DNA of 64,000 nucleotides, taken from the NCBI RefSeq assembly GCF_963678635.1, contig NC_087069.1, forward strand, positions 46,642,276 through 46,706,275, given 5' to 3'. The notes under the pieces are model-generated. The model was given only the letters and a program-made list of their open reading frames with translations, was not told where the DNA came from and searched no databases. Position 1 is the stretch's first letter, and every line of letters begins with the position of its first letter. The position numbers were made by a program, and so were the translations under genes. The stretch is from Symsagittifera roscoffensis (taxonomy: Eukaryota; Xenacoelomorpha; Acoela; Convolutidae). Below are positions 11,617-23,535 of this stretch, piece by piece.

Positions 11617-11708
11617 GTTTTATTTACATTCATTTGATTTTTATTTCATATTTTCGATTCCTGTTTTTTTAGTTCTGTTATACGTCAAGGAAACTTGAAC
11701 GATGTAAT

Positions 11709-12250
11709 TGTTCTGACTTTCGATACGAAAGTAACGAAATATTTGTGCTCGGGCTGGGTTTTTTTTCTTCAGACAAATTTCGACTTTTTAACTAGCAATT
11801 TTTGACGGAATTTTTTATATCATTCAAAAAGTATTGTTGTCTTGAGCTTGAATTTGAAAAGATATTTCACCTGTGATCAGTTTTCCTAAAGTTATGAGGG
11901 TTTAAAGATTGCCATTTTGGCCATTTTGACCAATTTGGGACAATTAACGCGCGATATAATTCGCGCTATTAACGCGTAAGCAGAGATTTAATCCGTCTTA
12001 TAAATCGTTCCAAATTGGTTGAATGAAGCTTACTTGCCAGAATTGGTTTGTTACAAGGAACGAAATCTATCTTTTTTTTTACTTTATATGGCATGTGGGG
12101 GGATGAATTTCATAAAAAATTTCAAATTTTAGAAAAAAAATTTTTCATTTTATTCTATTTCATTTAGTTTTTTTATGTTATTACTGCTGCTCCATAAACC
12201 TTAAAAGGCAGTCGGAACATTCAGGGCTTCGCCCTGATACGAGCAGTCTT
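11709..12250 (+). mobile_element. Hairpin-ended short repeat, copy B
   Basis: Same order of landmarks as copy A: GTTCTGACTTTCG start, 'tttgtgctcgggctgg', internal GCGCGATATAATTCGCGC palindrome, AGTCGGAAC, the hairpin at 12222-12236, ending GCAGTCTT. It is in the same orientation, 92 bases after copy A ends. Confidence 0.85.
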
Positions 12251-12939
12251 GTTTAAAACTTTATGTTTGGATTTTCTTCTTGAGTATTGATTTTAAAAAA
12301 TTGTTTGGCAGTAAAAAACTTAGAAAAAAGTTCGGTTGCTGAAATTTTATTCAGCAAAAATTAGCCTGTCGATGCCAAGCACTGCTCTGTAATGCAGCGG
12401 CGTGCCAAGAAATCGGTAAAACGGTGTAACTTTTCAAAAAGTACATGGTAAAATTAGCAATGATTCATTGCTGATTAAGCGAAAGTAAAAAAAAAACGTT
12501 GATTTTTCAGATGAATCAGACCTAATCGATCAACATTTAGGAGACAAAATCAGAGTCGATGGTTCCGAAATCAGAAGGAAAACCATGGGGGTCAATCAAC
12601 CCATTTTGTACGAAGGTTCGAAGGCAGGAAGCGCTTGTTCCTTCAAGCAAAACGTTACATGCTAAGAAAAAAATTGTGGTACAAGCCAAAAAGCATGTTT
12701 TGGTTTACAACTATTATGTCAAAAACATTATCAAAAAAGATTTAAGCAAACTAAAATTTAGTTAATCTAGTGTGTTTTAGGAGATGAAGGTGGAGTCGTT
12801 GACCTTTTCCTCTGAGGAATTTGACTCGAAACATTACGAGGCCAAAGTATACCTTTGTGAACAGTGCGTATATCATGGGAATAATTTGGCCTTAGAAAGA
12901 TGGTTCCTTTTGAGTACCATGATTTTCAATCTAGATAGC
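12251..12939. other. No recognisable gene
   Basis: A 68-codon open frame at 12559-12765 is rich in Lys and Val but has no motif I can place, and I do not call it a gene. The rest is AT-rich with A runs. Confidence 0.4.
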
Positions 12940-13262
12940 CTTTTCAAAATTTTAGTTAAAACCTTCCTTTTGTCAAAGTTGATTGTTTTTTTTTTGCGAA
13001 AATTTGGTCTGTTTAGTGTTTTGGGGTACCGCAGCCAAAATAAAAAAAAACAGGCCAAAAAAAGCGTTTTGGGAACTTCTTGGAAAATTATGACCAACAA
13101 ATCGCGTAATTTTAGAAAAAAAAAATGGTCCTTTAGCCAAAATTGGAGATCTTAAAATAGTACAAATGTGGGACCCTTTGTGTCGGTAGGGGATCGAATC
13201 CCTGAGGGGGGGGGGGGGGGGGGTGGGGCGTTCGCCCGCTTTCTCCTAATCTGCTAGTGCCC
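12940..13262 (+). mobile_element. Degraded CAGGGGCGGAT-family MITE
   Basis: It shares the MITE internal order: a 'caaagttgatt' block, 'aaaacaggccaaaaaaagcg', 'aaatcgcgtaattt', then GGGACCCTTTGTGTCGGTAGG, 'gatcgaatccctgagg', a long poly-G tract (about 13205-13222) and a degraded 3' end near 13262. Termini are too worn to find a target duplication. Confidence 0.7.
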
Positions 13263-15339
13263 AGATACAAGTTTGGTCAAAAAGTAACGTCAATGTTCCG
13301 ATCAAATTCATATGAAAAAAAAAGTTTTTCTGTTCAATTTTTTTTTGAAATTGAAATCGTTGTTTGTAATTGTGTTTGTGCTGAGAAATTTATTTAAATG
13401 TTTATAAAATTAGCAAACAAAATGAATAACCAATAAAAAATGAAAAAATAATAATTTTCAATTTTTTTCTCATTATGATTAAAGTACTTTAGATAGGCTA
13501 GGTAGCGATAACTTAAGCTAAACATTTGTCTATGAAAAGCTTTTGTTGTAAATGAAATAATTTTCGTTTTGATAAGCTGAAGTTTTATTAGCTCAAAGTT
13601 TTCAGATAACGAACGTTACAAGGTTGCTATTCTCGCTCGAAACTAGACTGAATCTCAAAAATCGGTTTTTCTCGACACTGGGAAATTTTTTTGAAATTTT
13701 AAAAAAGTCGTCCGAGTTACGAGTGAAAGAGTTTCAATATGATATATCGCTGGACTATTCCGATGACTATTTGTGGTACCTGATTTTAGGTGGAGAACTA
13801 TAAAAAGAAAGAAAAGAAACTTAAACTCACCGGAATCCAAAGTTCTTCCTCGTTTTCAATGGCCGAAACAAAAAATAAAAAAACATAACAAATTAGTGTC
13901 TGACCTTTGCTGCGGGTCGTTTTCTGTAGCTTTCTTTCACATCTTTGGACTTGGAAGATCCACAGAACATAACTCATAACCAAGTAATTAATACTAACAA
14001 TTCGTCATACTTTGAGATTGTTCTGCCTGTCTGCAGTCATGAACTAGTTAGTAGTTTTTTCTCAAATCACAGCTCTTTAGTATCAAAATCAGGAAAGAAA
14101 ATTTTGCAAAAGACGATACATTCACTTAAGAAAAGTAATTCTTATATGGCTGAAGTTCCTGCAAATCATACGTCAGATTCAATCTTTCCATAAAATATTC
14201 GTTTTTTGTTCAATAAATACTTTGAAATCAAATTTTGTTCAAATGAATAATCATAGCTGAAGCTTCAAAGTTACCTCAGAAAACGAAACAGCAAATCTTT
14301 CGATAATCGCCACTTGATTTACAAATAATCAAAATACATCTCTGAGTCTGATTTCTACAAAAATTTTGATGTCGTTTGAAGTCTTTGGTTCGAACCATTG
14401 GGCCATATTTCTACTCCAAATCAAGAAATACATTTAAGTTCGATAGTAGTGGTCTTTATCACGCTTGATAAACAAGAACTACACATAACTTCAATCAAAT
14501 ATCAAACAAAAAACGGTTTAGTACTACTAACTGACTGTGTCTCTAAAATTGGCCAAAAATGGTAAATTACTTATGCTCGTAGCTGATTATAAATTATAAT
14601 TTATAAGCTGCTTGGAGATTACGAAATTTAATCAAGTTTTTATCGTGCAATTTAGAATCCGTAATATCAAATTTAGTTTGAGGAGCATTTATAACTGAAG
14701 TTAAAGGGCAAACTAAATATAGTTTGACTATTTTGACCCAACTCTGAAATAAAACATTCAAGATACGAAGTTAAACGATAGTTTGACTGGCAAAAGATGA
14801 ACTATTATTTATTAGAATTGAGAATCAATATTTGAATGCGATCAAGATAAGAATACATGTGGTTTGAACGAAAGAGTCAAATTCGCGATTCTGTCGCAAA
14901 CAAACGATGTCTAGAGATACAAAAAATGATCCTACGACATGGCGTTTTTAGTCTTCAAAATCTCTGCAGATTCGATAATTCAATTGACCCAAAGCGCACA
15001 CTTCGCACCAAAAATCGTTTTTTTTTTAAATTACTCACGCAACATTTAGATATCATGCATCATTTTTAAACGCAAGAAAACCTTAAACTTGTATTATTTA
15101 GGTCTAAAATGCAAAAAACTGATTTTTTTTGAGCGTTTTGAAAGTAAACACCCCTTGTGGCAAATTTCTCAATATTCTGAGCTTAAGGTCACCGCAAATT
15201 TAAAATGAAACGTGAAAAGTAAAACTTTCAAACTAACGTTAGGCTAACGGCAATGAATCACGTACAACAACTCGGTCACCACATCATGACTGATGTGACC
15301 TTAAGAGATGGATAATCTTGTAAACCTAAAAGCAACTGC
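13263..15339. other. No recognisable gene
   Basis: About 2 kb of AT-rich sequence. Short frames at 13773-13979, 13945-14193 and 14857-15069 show no family signature. I see no terminal repeats, tandem arrays or RNA genes. Confidence 0.4.
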
Positions 15340-15700
15340 CTGAAAATGTGTAGCCAAAGATACCGCGGCCAGAGGGTACACACTAATATTCTACCGAACA
15401 TCACTAAGACTTCCAGTGTTCTAGACATGACAAACCGTGTTCCTCAAGGTTCTTTACTGGGACCACTCCTTATTTGCATCCTTCAAAAAAAAAACTGCCG
15501 GATGTACTAAAATTTTAGCGAGCTTTGATATTCGCTGGTGATTTATAGATTCTCTCTCCGAAGACCAGTCGGCTTCAAAACAAGGCAGACCTCCACTCCA
15601 TTGATGCCTTGGTCAGTGATAACAGTGGCCTTCAATGAGAAACAGTCGGTTCTAAACTGCTCTTTTTTGCTGGCCATGAATTTAAAACATCGCACACTTA
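15340..15700 (+). pseudogene. Short LINE RT fragment
   Basis: The plus strand reads NRVPQGSLLGPLL at about 15430-15475, the conserved RT block before the F/YADD motif. A FAGDL-like remnant (expected FADDL) follows at about 15530-15545. It abuts, but seems separate from, the LINE starting at 15705, because it holds RT motifs upstream of that element's ORF1. Frames are broken. Confidence 0.65.
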
Positions 15701-15704
15701 TTCA

Positions 15705-16606
15705 ATGGCGAATCTCAATACTTTATTCGATGACATAAAAGATACAGAAAACATTGATCCTCTATTGAAAGACCTATTACTAATTGAGAATGTAGATACT
15801 AAGGATGATATCATTGTTGGTTTGCAAAATTGGGTGGATTTTCTAGAGAAAAAAGTTAGCGAAATGGAAAGATATAGTTCAAAAGCTTAGATTGTGTTAT
15901 TCTGCAAAATTTACCTTAACGTTCCGGAATTTTTACCCAAGATGACCTGGCCTTTTAAAAAGATGTTATGAGCGTGGAGGTGAACAGCTACGTCCTGAAG
16001 GCATGCCATTTCCTCGGCCTTGTGAGTCAAAACCAAAAATGTGTGGTTATAGTGAAATTTGTCTACTTTGATATAAAAAACAGAATTTATGGCAGAAAAA
16101 TGTTATTGAAAGAATTTTTGCACCCTGTAAATAGGCAACCAGTGTATATAACAGAGAGACTTACTCAGCGCGATTCAGAGCTTTTTGATTATTCTCGGGG
16201 TTTAAGAATGTACACAGTTACATTTAATTGTGCTCCTCAAATTTTCGTTTCGAAAGCAAATGGTGGATTTCAAAGGCACAACTTAGTTGATATGAAGGAT
16301 GCTGATCAAATTTTCAAAAATAAGAATCCAATGATAACAAGACAGGCAATTAATGTTAGAAATCAAAATCCTCGAGGGGTACAAAATAATCAAAACAACT
16401 TTTCTCGCCCCCCTATTGTTGCAGTGAGGAAACGTGATAGAGAAATAACCCCGAATAATGTGGAAAGAAGTCAATTGGTTGATGAATTGTACAGTAGGCT
16501 ACCGGATCCCGTCAAATTGGTGCAATTTCTGGAATCACTTCAAAGAGATTCTCCACAGTCCAAATTCGTCAACAACGGAAATACTAAAGAAAATGTTTTT
16601 GATTAG
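15705..16606 (+). pseudogene. LINE ORF1 (coiled coil plus Baculo_FP-like nucleic-acid-binding domain)
   Basis: The first frame (15705-15890) is acidic and ends in a heptad-like helix (NWVDFLEKKVSEMERYSS), a likely trimerising coiled coil. After a shift, 15968-16606 gives 212 residues with VVIVKFVYFDIKNRIYGRKMLL and PVYITERLTQRDSELFDYSR, then a basic Asn-rich tail. This order (helix, then an 'IKNRIYGRK...YITERLT.R..EL' core) is that of LINE ORF1 proteins carrying the domain named after baculovirus FP25K. Such proteins coat LINE RNA. The two frames were probably one ORF, separated by a frameshift at about 15890-15960. Confidence 0.7.
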
Positions 16607-16679
16607 TGGCAAAAGCATTTCAACTCTTTTTACAGTTTTTTGCTGTAAATCTCTTTTGTTTTATTTCAGAAAAAAACTT

Positions 16680-17420
16680 TTGGGAGATATGACTGACCTG
16701 ACAACAACGCAAACAGCATTTTTCCTAAATTTTCAACCCATAAGAGCCCATCATGACCAATAATCATTGTTAATTGAATCCTTTGATAGCAAGCTTGCAT
16801 CAATCGGGCTGACTGAAACAAGGCTCTCGGATAATGATCCTATCAGCATTCAGAACTTAGAAGGTTATGCCAATTTTGTTTGTGCAAACCGCGTAATCGC
16901 TAGATGTGGGGGCGTTGCAGCTTTCATTAAAACTGGCTTTAACTATAGTTATTTTAGATTACCAGTCAGTTTGGATCACATCGTTATCAAAATGTGTTTT
17001 GTCGATCACCCTCCACTAAATGTTTGCATAATATATATCGTCCACCAAATTTCAAACTAGACCTTTTTTTAGAAGCTATTTGAAGATTTATTGCATGAAC
17101 GGAAAGCATTAAACGGTGAAATTGGGCGATTTAAATATCGATATTATAGGTAGCCAGCGCAACTTTATTGACTATAAAAATCTTCTGCTTTCTTTTGATT
17201 TAGAAATTCAAAAATTCGAGCCATTTAGAGTAACTCATATATAAAATACATGCATTGGCCATATAATTGCGGCGGAGGAAACACAGGTAACAACAATAAA
17301 TTGTACTATTAGTGACCATTATGGACTTATGTGTAATCTAAAAATTATTTCAAAAAGCGAAATGTATTTTTATCAATCGGATTTCAACTATGATTTTGTA
17401 CTGAATGATGATTATTGTTT
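16680..17420 (+). pseudogene. LINE apurinic-type endonuclease, degenerate
   Basis: The clearest frame (16767-17060) carries LTETRLSDND and GGVAAFIKTG, the ETxL and GGV(A/G) blocks of LINE APE endonucleases. Downstream, in shifted frames, are GDLNIDIIG (about 17125-17150) and the terminal ISDHYGL (about 17308-17330), matching the catalytic GDxN and SDH motifs. Known role: nicks target DNA to start target-primed reverse transcription. Stops and shifts at about 17060 and 17240 make it non-functional. Confidence 0.8.
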
Positions 17421-18035
17421 AAAAAATTTTTGTGTTCGCTAAATAATTGGTTGAACAAAACTGATGATGGTGATCCTAACCTTTACATCATTGAAAAGAC
17501 CCAACTCTTGATTGATGAATTTTCAAAGTATTGCCCAAAAAATCCGAAAAAAGAATAAAACAATCACCCATGGTTTAATCTGAAAATAAGGAGAATGATG
17601 AACAACCAAAATGTATTATTCAAAAATTGGCTTCAGTCACCATCCAATGAAAAAAAAATTAATTTCACCTCATGTAGGAACAATGTTATTAAGGCTATAA
17701 GGGAGAGTAAACGCCGGTACTATGATAACATGATATTGAGGAAGAAGACCTCGTCCGGAATTTTTGACACCTTTAACAATTTCTGTTGTAAAAAAATATG
17801 AATACTGCTTCGTTCGATGTTAATGCTTTCAATGAACACGTTGCTACTATTGGAAAAAAACTAACAGAAAACTTCAAACAAAACGTGTATAGATCAAAAT
17901 TTCCAGTTAAAAAAAACACGTTCGTTATATATGATACCAAACGATATGAGATACTAGAGGAAATTGAAAACGTGAACAATAAAATTCTACTGGTCATGAT
18001 GGGATGTGTAGTAAAATGGTTAAATTTCTGCTCCG

Positions 18036-18700
18036 GTGCTGGCTGACCATTTAGCGCATTTTTTCAATCTCAGCTTCAAAAAAGAGTGTTTTCCTAATTT
18101 TCTCAAAATTGCAAGAATTTTACCATTGCATAAAAATGGCGACAACATTGAATCCGATAACTACCGTCCAATTAGTTTGTTATCATGTATAAGTAAACTT
18201 TTTGAAAAACTAATTTTTAAACGCATATCCAATTTTGCCGCTAAAAACAGCTTGATTGATAAGCATCAATTTGGTTTTCGATGTAATCATTCCTGTACTC
18301 ATGTCATTTTGTCCATTACTGACTTTTTTTGCAAATCAATTGATAATAAAATTTTGGTTACTCCTATTTTATTGATTTGAAAAAGCATTTGATACAGTTG
18401 ATCGGAAAATTTAGCATGAAAAATTTTATCAATATGGGTTCAGAGGAAAAATTCACAAGTTAATGACAAACTATCTTACAGGGAGAAATCAATGTTTATT
18501 CGAAACAATCGGGCTCGAAATTACGAGAATGTACAAAAGGTGTTCCTGAAGGTTCAGTTTTGGGGCTTTTTCTGTTTTTTTTTCATACATATATGATATG
18601 CCTTTGGCCAGCAACGTTCAAGTAACATTATTTGCAGATGATACAACGGTAGTTGTTGTTCAAAAAATAGCATCCAAAACTAAATTTCAGACAGAATTAA
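18036..18700 (+). pseudogene. LINE reverse transcriptase, first copy
   Basis: The 114-residue frame holds ILPLHKNGD, NYRPISLLSCISKLFEKLIFKRI and KHQFGFRCNHSC, the standard fingers motifs of CR1/Jockey RTs. A stop follows just before the first catalytic block (degraded, about 18370-18400). VTLFADDTT at about 18625-18655 is the intact catalytic FADD. The sequence then leaves RT and re-enters endonuclease-type sequence at 18706 through the shared bases TAAATA. Confidence 0.9.
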
Positions 18701-18705
18701 ATAAA

Positions 18706-19690
18706 TATTTAAATATCGATATTATAGGTAGCCAGCGCAACTTTATTGCCTATAAAAATCTTCTGCTTTCTTTTGATTTAGAAATTCAAAAGTTCGAGCC
18801 AACTAGAGTAACTCATATATTAAATACATGCATTGGCTATATAATTGCGGCGGAGAAAACTCAGGTAAAAACAATAAATTGTACTATTAGTGACCATTAT
18901 GGACTTATGTGTAATCTAAAAATTATTTCAAAAAGTGAAATGTATTCTTATCAATCGGATTTTAACTATGATTTTGTACTGAGTGATGATCATTGCTTAA
19001 AAAAATTTAGTTTTCGCTAAATAATTGGTTGAACAAAATTGATGATGGTGATCCTAACCTTTACATCATTGAAAAGACTCAACTCTTGATTGATGAATTT
19101 TCAACGTATTGCCCGAAAAATCCGAAAAAAGAAATAAAACAATCACCCATGGTTTAATCTGAAAATTAAGAGAATGATGAACAACCAAAATGTATTATAC
19201 AAAAAGTGGCTTCAGTCACCATCCAATGAAAACAGAATTATTTTTACCTCATGTAGGAACAATGTTACTAAGGCTATAAGGGAGAGTAATTGCCGGTACT
19301 ATGATAACATTCGTCCGGAATTTTTGATATTTTTAACCATTTCAGTGGTAGAAAAATATGAGTACTGCTTCGTTCGATGTTAATGCTTTCAATGAACACG
19401 TTGCTACTATTGAAAAAAAACTAAGAGAAAACTTCAAACAAAACGTGTATAGATCAAAATTTCCAGTTAATAAAAAGACGTTCGTTATAAATGAAACAAT
19501 CGGGCTCGAATCTGTGAGAATTGTGTGCGAGAATGTACAAAAGTTGTTAATGAAGGGCCGTTTCTGTTCTTTTCATACATAAATGATATGCCTTCGGCCG
19601 GCAACGTTCAACTAACATTATTTGCAGATGATACAACGGTAGTTGATGCTCAAAAATTAGCATCCAAAACTAAATTTCAAACGAATTAAA
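18706..19690 (+). repeat. Second copy of LINE endonuclease-linker-RT segment
   Basis: 18706-19490 repeats 17128-17930, including 'attataggtagccagcgcaac', the ISDHYGL codons and the linker frame NTASFDVNAFNEHVAT at 17798 and 19358. At about 19495 it jumps to sequence matching 18507 on ('gaaacaatcgggctcga') and again reaches the FADD block at about 19625. It is best explained as a 1.58-kb tandem duplication followed by a 0.58-kb deletion in the second copy. Confidence 0.85.
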
Positions 19691-20232
19691 TAAAAGTTGT
19701 AATTGGTGCAAAAATAACAAACTGCTCATAAATCAAAAGAAGTGCAAAATAATGAAGTTTGGACGGGATAACTTAAAGGAAAAATTTTCTTTTGGGAATA
19801 ATATACTCGGCGAGGTTTCCGATTTACGTATTTAGTTATTCAAATGGACAACAGACTCAAATTTGAGAGTCATATTAATAATGTTTCTGGTAAATTATTT
19901 AAATTTAACGGCTTACTATTCAAGGGTAGAAACTATTTCTCGAAAGAAGTGCTGGTTACATTTTGAAAGATTGAGCGTATTAGAAAAAATATTTGGGATG
20001 CAAAAAGGTAACTTTAAAACTATTTGTTTCAAGAAAAAATTTGATCATGCCTCATATATTCTACATTCGTTTGAAATTGAAATCGTTTTTGACTTATATT
20101 TCAGACAAATATGCAAAAAAAACTTTCACTCAACTTCGTGATAAAACTCCCCTTAAAACTATTAATTCGGAACCTCTAAATAAACATCGGGTTACTTGGG
20201 CCTCTGTGGCAATAATTTTACCAAGAAACTAG
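19691..20232 (+). pseudogene. LINE RT thumb and C-terminal remnant
   Basis: Shifting frames read NWCKNNKLLINQKKCKIMKFG and, further on, FESHINNVSGKLFKFNG. These are the 'W...N.L.LN..K...M.F' and 'H....I..K..K..G' blocks that follow FADD in CR1/Jockey RTs. The final open stretch (19993-20232) has a basic C-terminus. Several frameshifts. Confidence 0.75.
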
Positions 20233-20460
20233 GTAACAAATAATTCTTCTAAGATAAGGGAGATCTTGTAGATTTAATTTTTTTTGAATCATCAAGTCGG
20301 ATATTATCTTGCAACTTCTGTCATAGGTTTTTTCAGGGTCATTCCTCGATAAGCTGCATAGCTTTTTGCATGATCCTTGGTGGGTTTGATTTGTACATGC
20401 GGTTACCTGTCTATATACCTGTCTGTATAATTTTACTCTCCTAAATAAAGAATCTCAATA

Positions 20461-23021
20461 GCAAAACGAGTCTAGCAATGGATAATTGTTTCAAAATTAT
20501 CTTTAAAGGAAGTGAGACTCATTGAATTTGGAATGCAGACCCCTCAAGTTAACTGAGGTCAGCAAGGAAGCATTAGCCTAAGCTGGTATACCCACGCTAA
20601 AAACTAAAATGAAGAAAGCAAAAGCGTTTCCTATCTCCTGAAAACTAATGTCACGTACAATTAAAAAACAACATTCAAATGATCTGATCAAACCCTTGCT
20701 CTTACCAGTTCTAAAATATGGTTTGTTTTGTGTTAGTATTTTGCGGTCTGATATGTCGATAGGTCTGATATATCTGATACGCTCAATCTTTTGCCAATAC
20801 AAATGTTTCTTCAATTGAATGGCATTCTGCTAGCGGTCAAAATCGACACTTACATCGGTTCTGGTCAAATTTTGCCCTCAAAAATGAGTGTTTTGCAAGA
20901 CCAAATGTTTTCAAATTGTACAGCAGTGAACAGAGTGAACAAGGAAATAATTCATCTTTAAAGCTTGTAGAAAAAACAAACAACGAAACTGAATATTTGT
21001 GATAGTTTTGATATTTTCACTACATAAATATAAAGTTTTATGACAATGCGAAAATAGTAATACAATTTTTTTTTCAGAAGACAACAGATGTAGCTGGCTA
21101 ATGTTTTTGATTGCAATGGATTCAAAAGCACGAAGAAAAAGTTAGATTGACCTCATCTGGGGAATTTTTTCCAGTAAGAACTTCGGGTTGCAACAACACA
21201 AACAACAGCTCTCCTTACGAAAAAATCTGCCTTACAACTTCTCATAAAAAGATCTAGCACAAACACTATTTTTGTAACAGACAACAGAATAAAAGACTTG
21301 CCTTACCCTTTTCCTTAACGCCAGGACTTGTTAAAACAAAACGAGATTTCAATCAGTTTCTGTTTTTTTTTACAATTACCATCAAGTTTCGATTTTTTTG
21401 GGCAGTTTTTCTCGAGAAAGTTAACTTCTTTTTCTCGAGAGAGTTTACTTCTTGTTTTTGTAAAATAAACTGATTGTTTTTAACCGCAATGCCTGATAAG
21501 TTCGCTAGGCATTTCTACTCTTGCCGCTTCCTGCGTCGATCCATCTTGGCACTGGTTGAATTGTTAGCCGCTAAAACAAACCCAATACTCTTAGATTTTG
21601 CCTCCTCTTAATTTATGATTAAAAGCTCTGTGTTTCGGATTCAACTTTTGATGGTGTGTTGTGTATTACGCTGCCTAATGTTTGCAGGATCCACTATCTC
21701 CGATACTGTTTCACTAGCCATTTTATACAGAAGTTTCAGGCTTTGTTCAATTTATGACTCTAGAATTATTTGTACATTGCTTTGATTGCCGCAATTCGTC
21801 CAAATATTAGGGAAAATTATCTAAAACTTTATCTGTTCTCAAAGACTTGTCCTTAAAAAATTTACCAACAGAAAGTTGGCAAATCTCATTGAAGACTTTT
21901 GTTGATTCAATGTTGCGTTCCCTTTTTTCACCGGATTCCTGACGGTTTCTGCATAAATTGGCGTGGTTTTTATGGCTGGACTCCTCGATGTTTCATCATA
22001 CTGTTTCATGTTGAAATTTTCGACGAGTCGGATTACGCAGCTTTTGGCTAAAATGGGTTTTAGATTTCGAACTGTGTGGTTAATTCTGAGTGACAATTCT
22101 GAACACGGGGTAAAATTGAATCATCTTGACAAAACTTCTACTGTTTTGCTTCAAATTTGTATACGCTGTTCTTATTACCAGCTTTGTATTATCATAACCA
22201 GCTTTGTTATTATTACCAGCTTTGTATAACGTCATTTTTAGCTTTTTTTTCAAAAAATTGCCTGTGGGGCACAAATTTTATTTACAAAATAGGGTCATTT
22301 TAGTTTTTTTTCCTAGAAAACCCGGCAAATCCCCCCTCCCTAGAATTTTTTTTTCGAAAAACCGCCCCTCCTAGAAAAATTTCTTGGCTGGTAATTGTTG
22401 CGCTCTGTATTTTGCATCCAGGAAACTTGGCTCACAATCTCACAATTGACTGCTGACGTTAGAAAGTTTTTTGGTAGCGAAGTCACGTCTGCAACTGACT
22501 TTTATTAGCGCTCAAAAAATTTCAATTGTTCTCATTCAATAGCTTTCAATTGGAATAAAAGAACTCTTCTTTCATTGTTTTGTGTCATTAACATATAAAA
22601 TTCAAAAGTTTCTGCAGTTTCAAGAATTCTACCTTCAGTTTTTTTTGTAAGCCTGATCCAATGCTAAGCAGTGTAACAATGAGATTTGCTCAGAGCTTAA
22701 AAAGTTCTGAGTATCGAAGATCCCGAGAGATTTATGCTAGTAGCATCTAAACTGTTGCCTAAATTTTTTTTATGGGAAAGATACAGTAACATTGTATGTT
22801 TTGTAAATTGTAAGCGGATTCCTAATTAAGGACGCTCCCTTTGTCCTTCTCTTGTTATTTCTTTCTCTTTGAGAAAGGAATCCAGGAACATACAGACACA
22901 GAATTGTGAGCCTATCCTGTGCATAGTTTGGCCTCGTAATGAATCTCGTTTTCAGTTGAAAAGCAATTTTGTAACGCCTGTCAACCTAAAAAATTACAAC
23001 GGTAAGGAAATCATGCATTAC
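20461..23021. other. No recognisable gene
   Basis: About 2.5 kb. Short frames at 20578-20814, 21839-22096 and 21963-22229 show no family signature. Two copies of 'taccagctttgt' and one of 'aaccagctttgt' occur within 22175-22228, a small local tandem. 22300-22390 holds a worn CAGGGGCGGAT-MITE-like scrap. Confidence 0.4.
22305..22385 (-). mobile_element. Scrap resembling a MITE end
   Basis: 'aaatcccccctccctagaa' and 'aaaaccgcccctcctagaa' resemble the C-rich, inverted end of the CAGGGGCGGAT family. It is too short and worn to define limits. Confidence 0.35.
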
Positions 23022-23492
23022 TGTTTCGACTTTGCTAACGAAAGTAACGGAATATTTGTGATCGGGGTGGTTTTTTCTTCAGACAACCTTCGACTTTTTA
23101 ACTAGCCGTTTTTGACAAATTTTTTTTATATCATTCGAAAAGTATTGTTGTCTTGAGTTGAATTTGAAAAGATATTTCACAAGTGATTATTTTTTATAAA
23201 GTTATGGGGTTTGAAGATTGACATTTTGGCCAATTTGGGACAATTAACGCGCTATATATCTTAGAAATTGTTCCAAATTGGTTGAAGAAAGCTTATTTGC
23301 CATAATTGATTTGTTACTAGGAGCAAAATCTATCATTTTGTACTTTAAGTGGCGTGTTTGGGGATAATTTGCACATAAAATCTTAAAAATTCATTTTGAT
23401 TTATTACGTTAATTTTTTTTCATTATTACTGCTCCATAGATTTTAAGACGCAGCCAGAACATTCAGGGCTTCACCCTGATACGAGCAGTCTT
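23022..23492 (+). mobile_element. Hairpin-ended short repeat, copy C
   Basis: Starts TGTTTCGACTTTGCTAACG, continues with 'aacggaatatttgtgatcgggg', lacks part of the central palindrome, and ends CAGGGCTTCACCCTG then ATACGAGCAGTCTT. One stem base of the hairpin is changed. Its 3' end faces that of copy D, 43 bases away. Confidence 0.85.
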
Positions 23493-23535
23493 ATGTTTAT
23501 TTCAGCACCTTACTCATTACAGCATAAGTTTTAAA

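Larger units (their letters stand above)
15705..20460 (+). mobile_element. Non-LTR retrotransposon (LINE) with internal duplication
   Basis: Domains in order: ORF1 remnants (15705-16606), apurinic-type endonuclease (about 16767-17420), linker, RT fingers and palm (18036-18650), then a repeat of the endonuclease C-terminus and linker (18706-19490), a second RT palm start (19495-19680) and an RT thumb-like part to about 20232. The segment 17128-18705 is followed by a diverged second copy with offset 1578 at its left end, itself missing about 580 bases. An AATAAAG signal lies at about 20442. Organisation and motifs fit the CR1/Jockey group. All frames are broken. No target duplication was found. 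Confidence 0.85.

Noticed and set aside
12559-13155. Two open frames upstream of the MITE at 12940
   Set aside because: Lys-rich composition follows AT-rich sequence; no conserved motif, and the second frame runs into MITE sequence.
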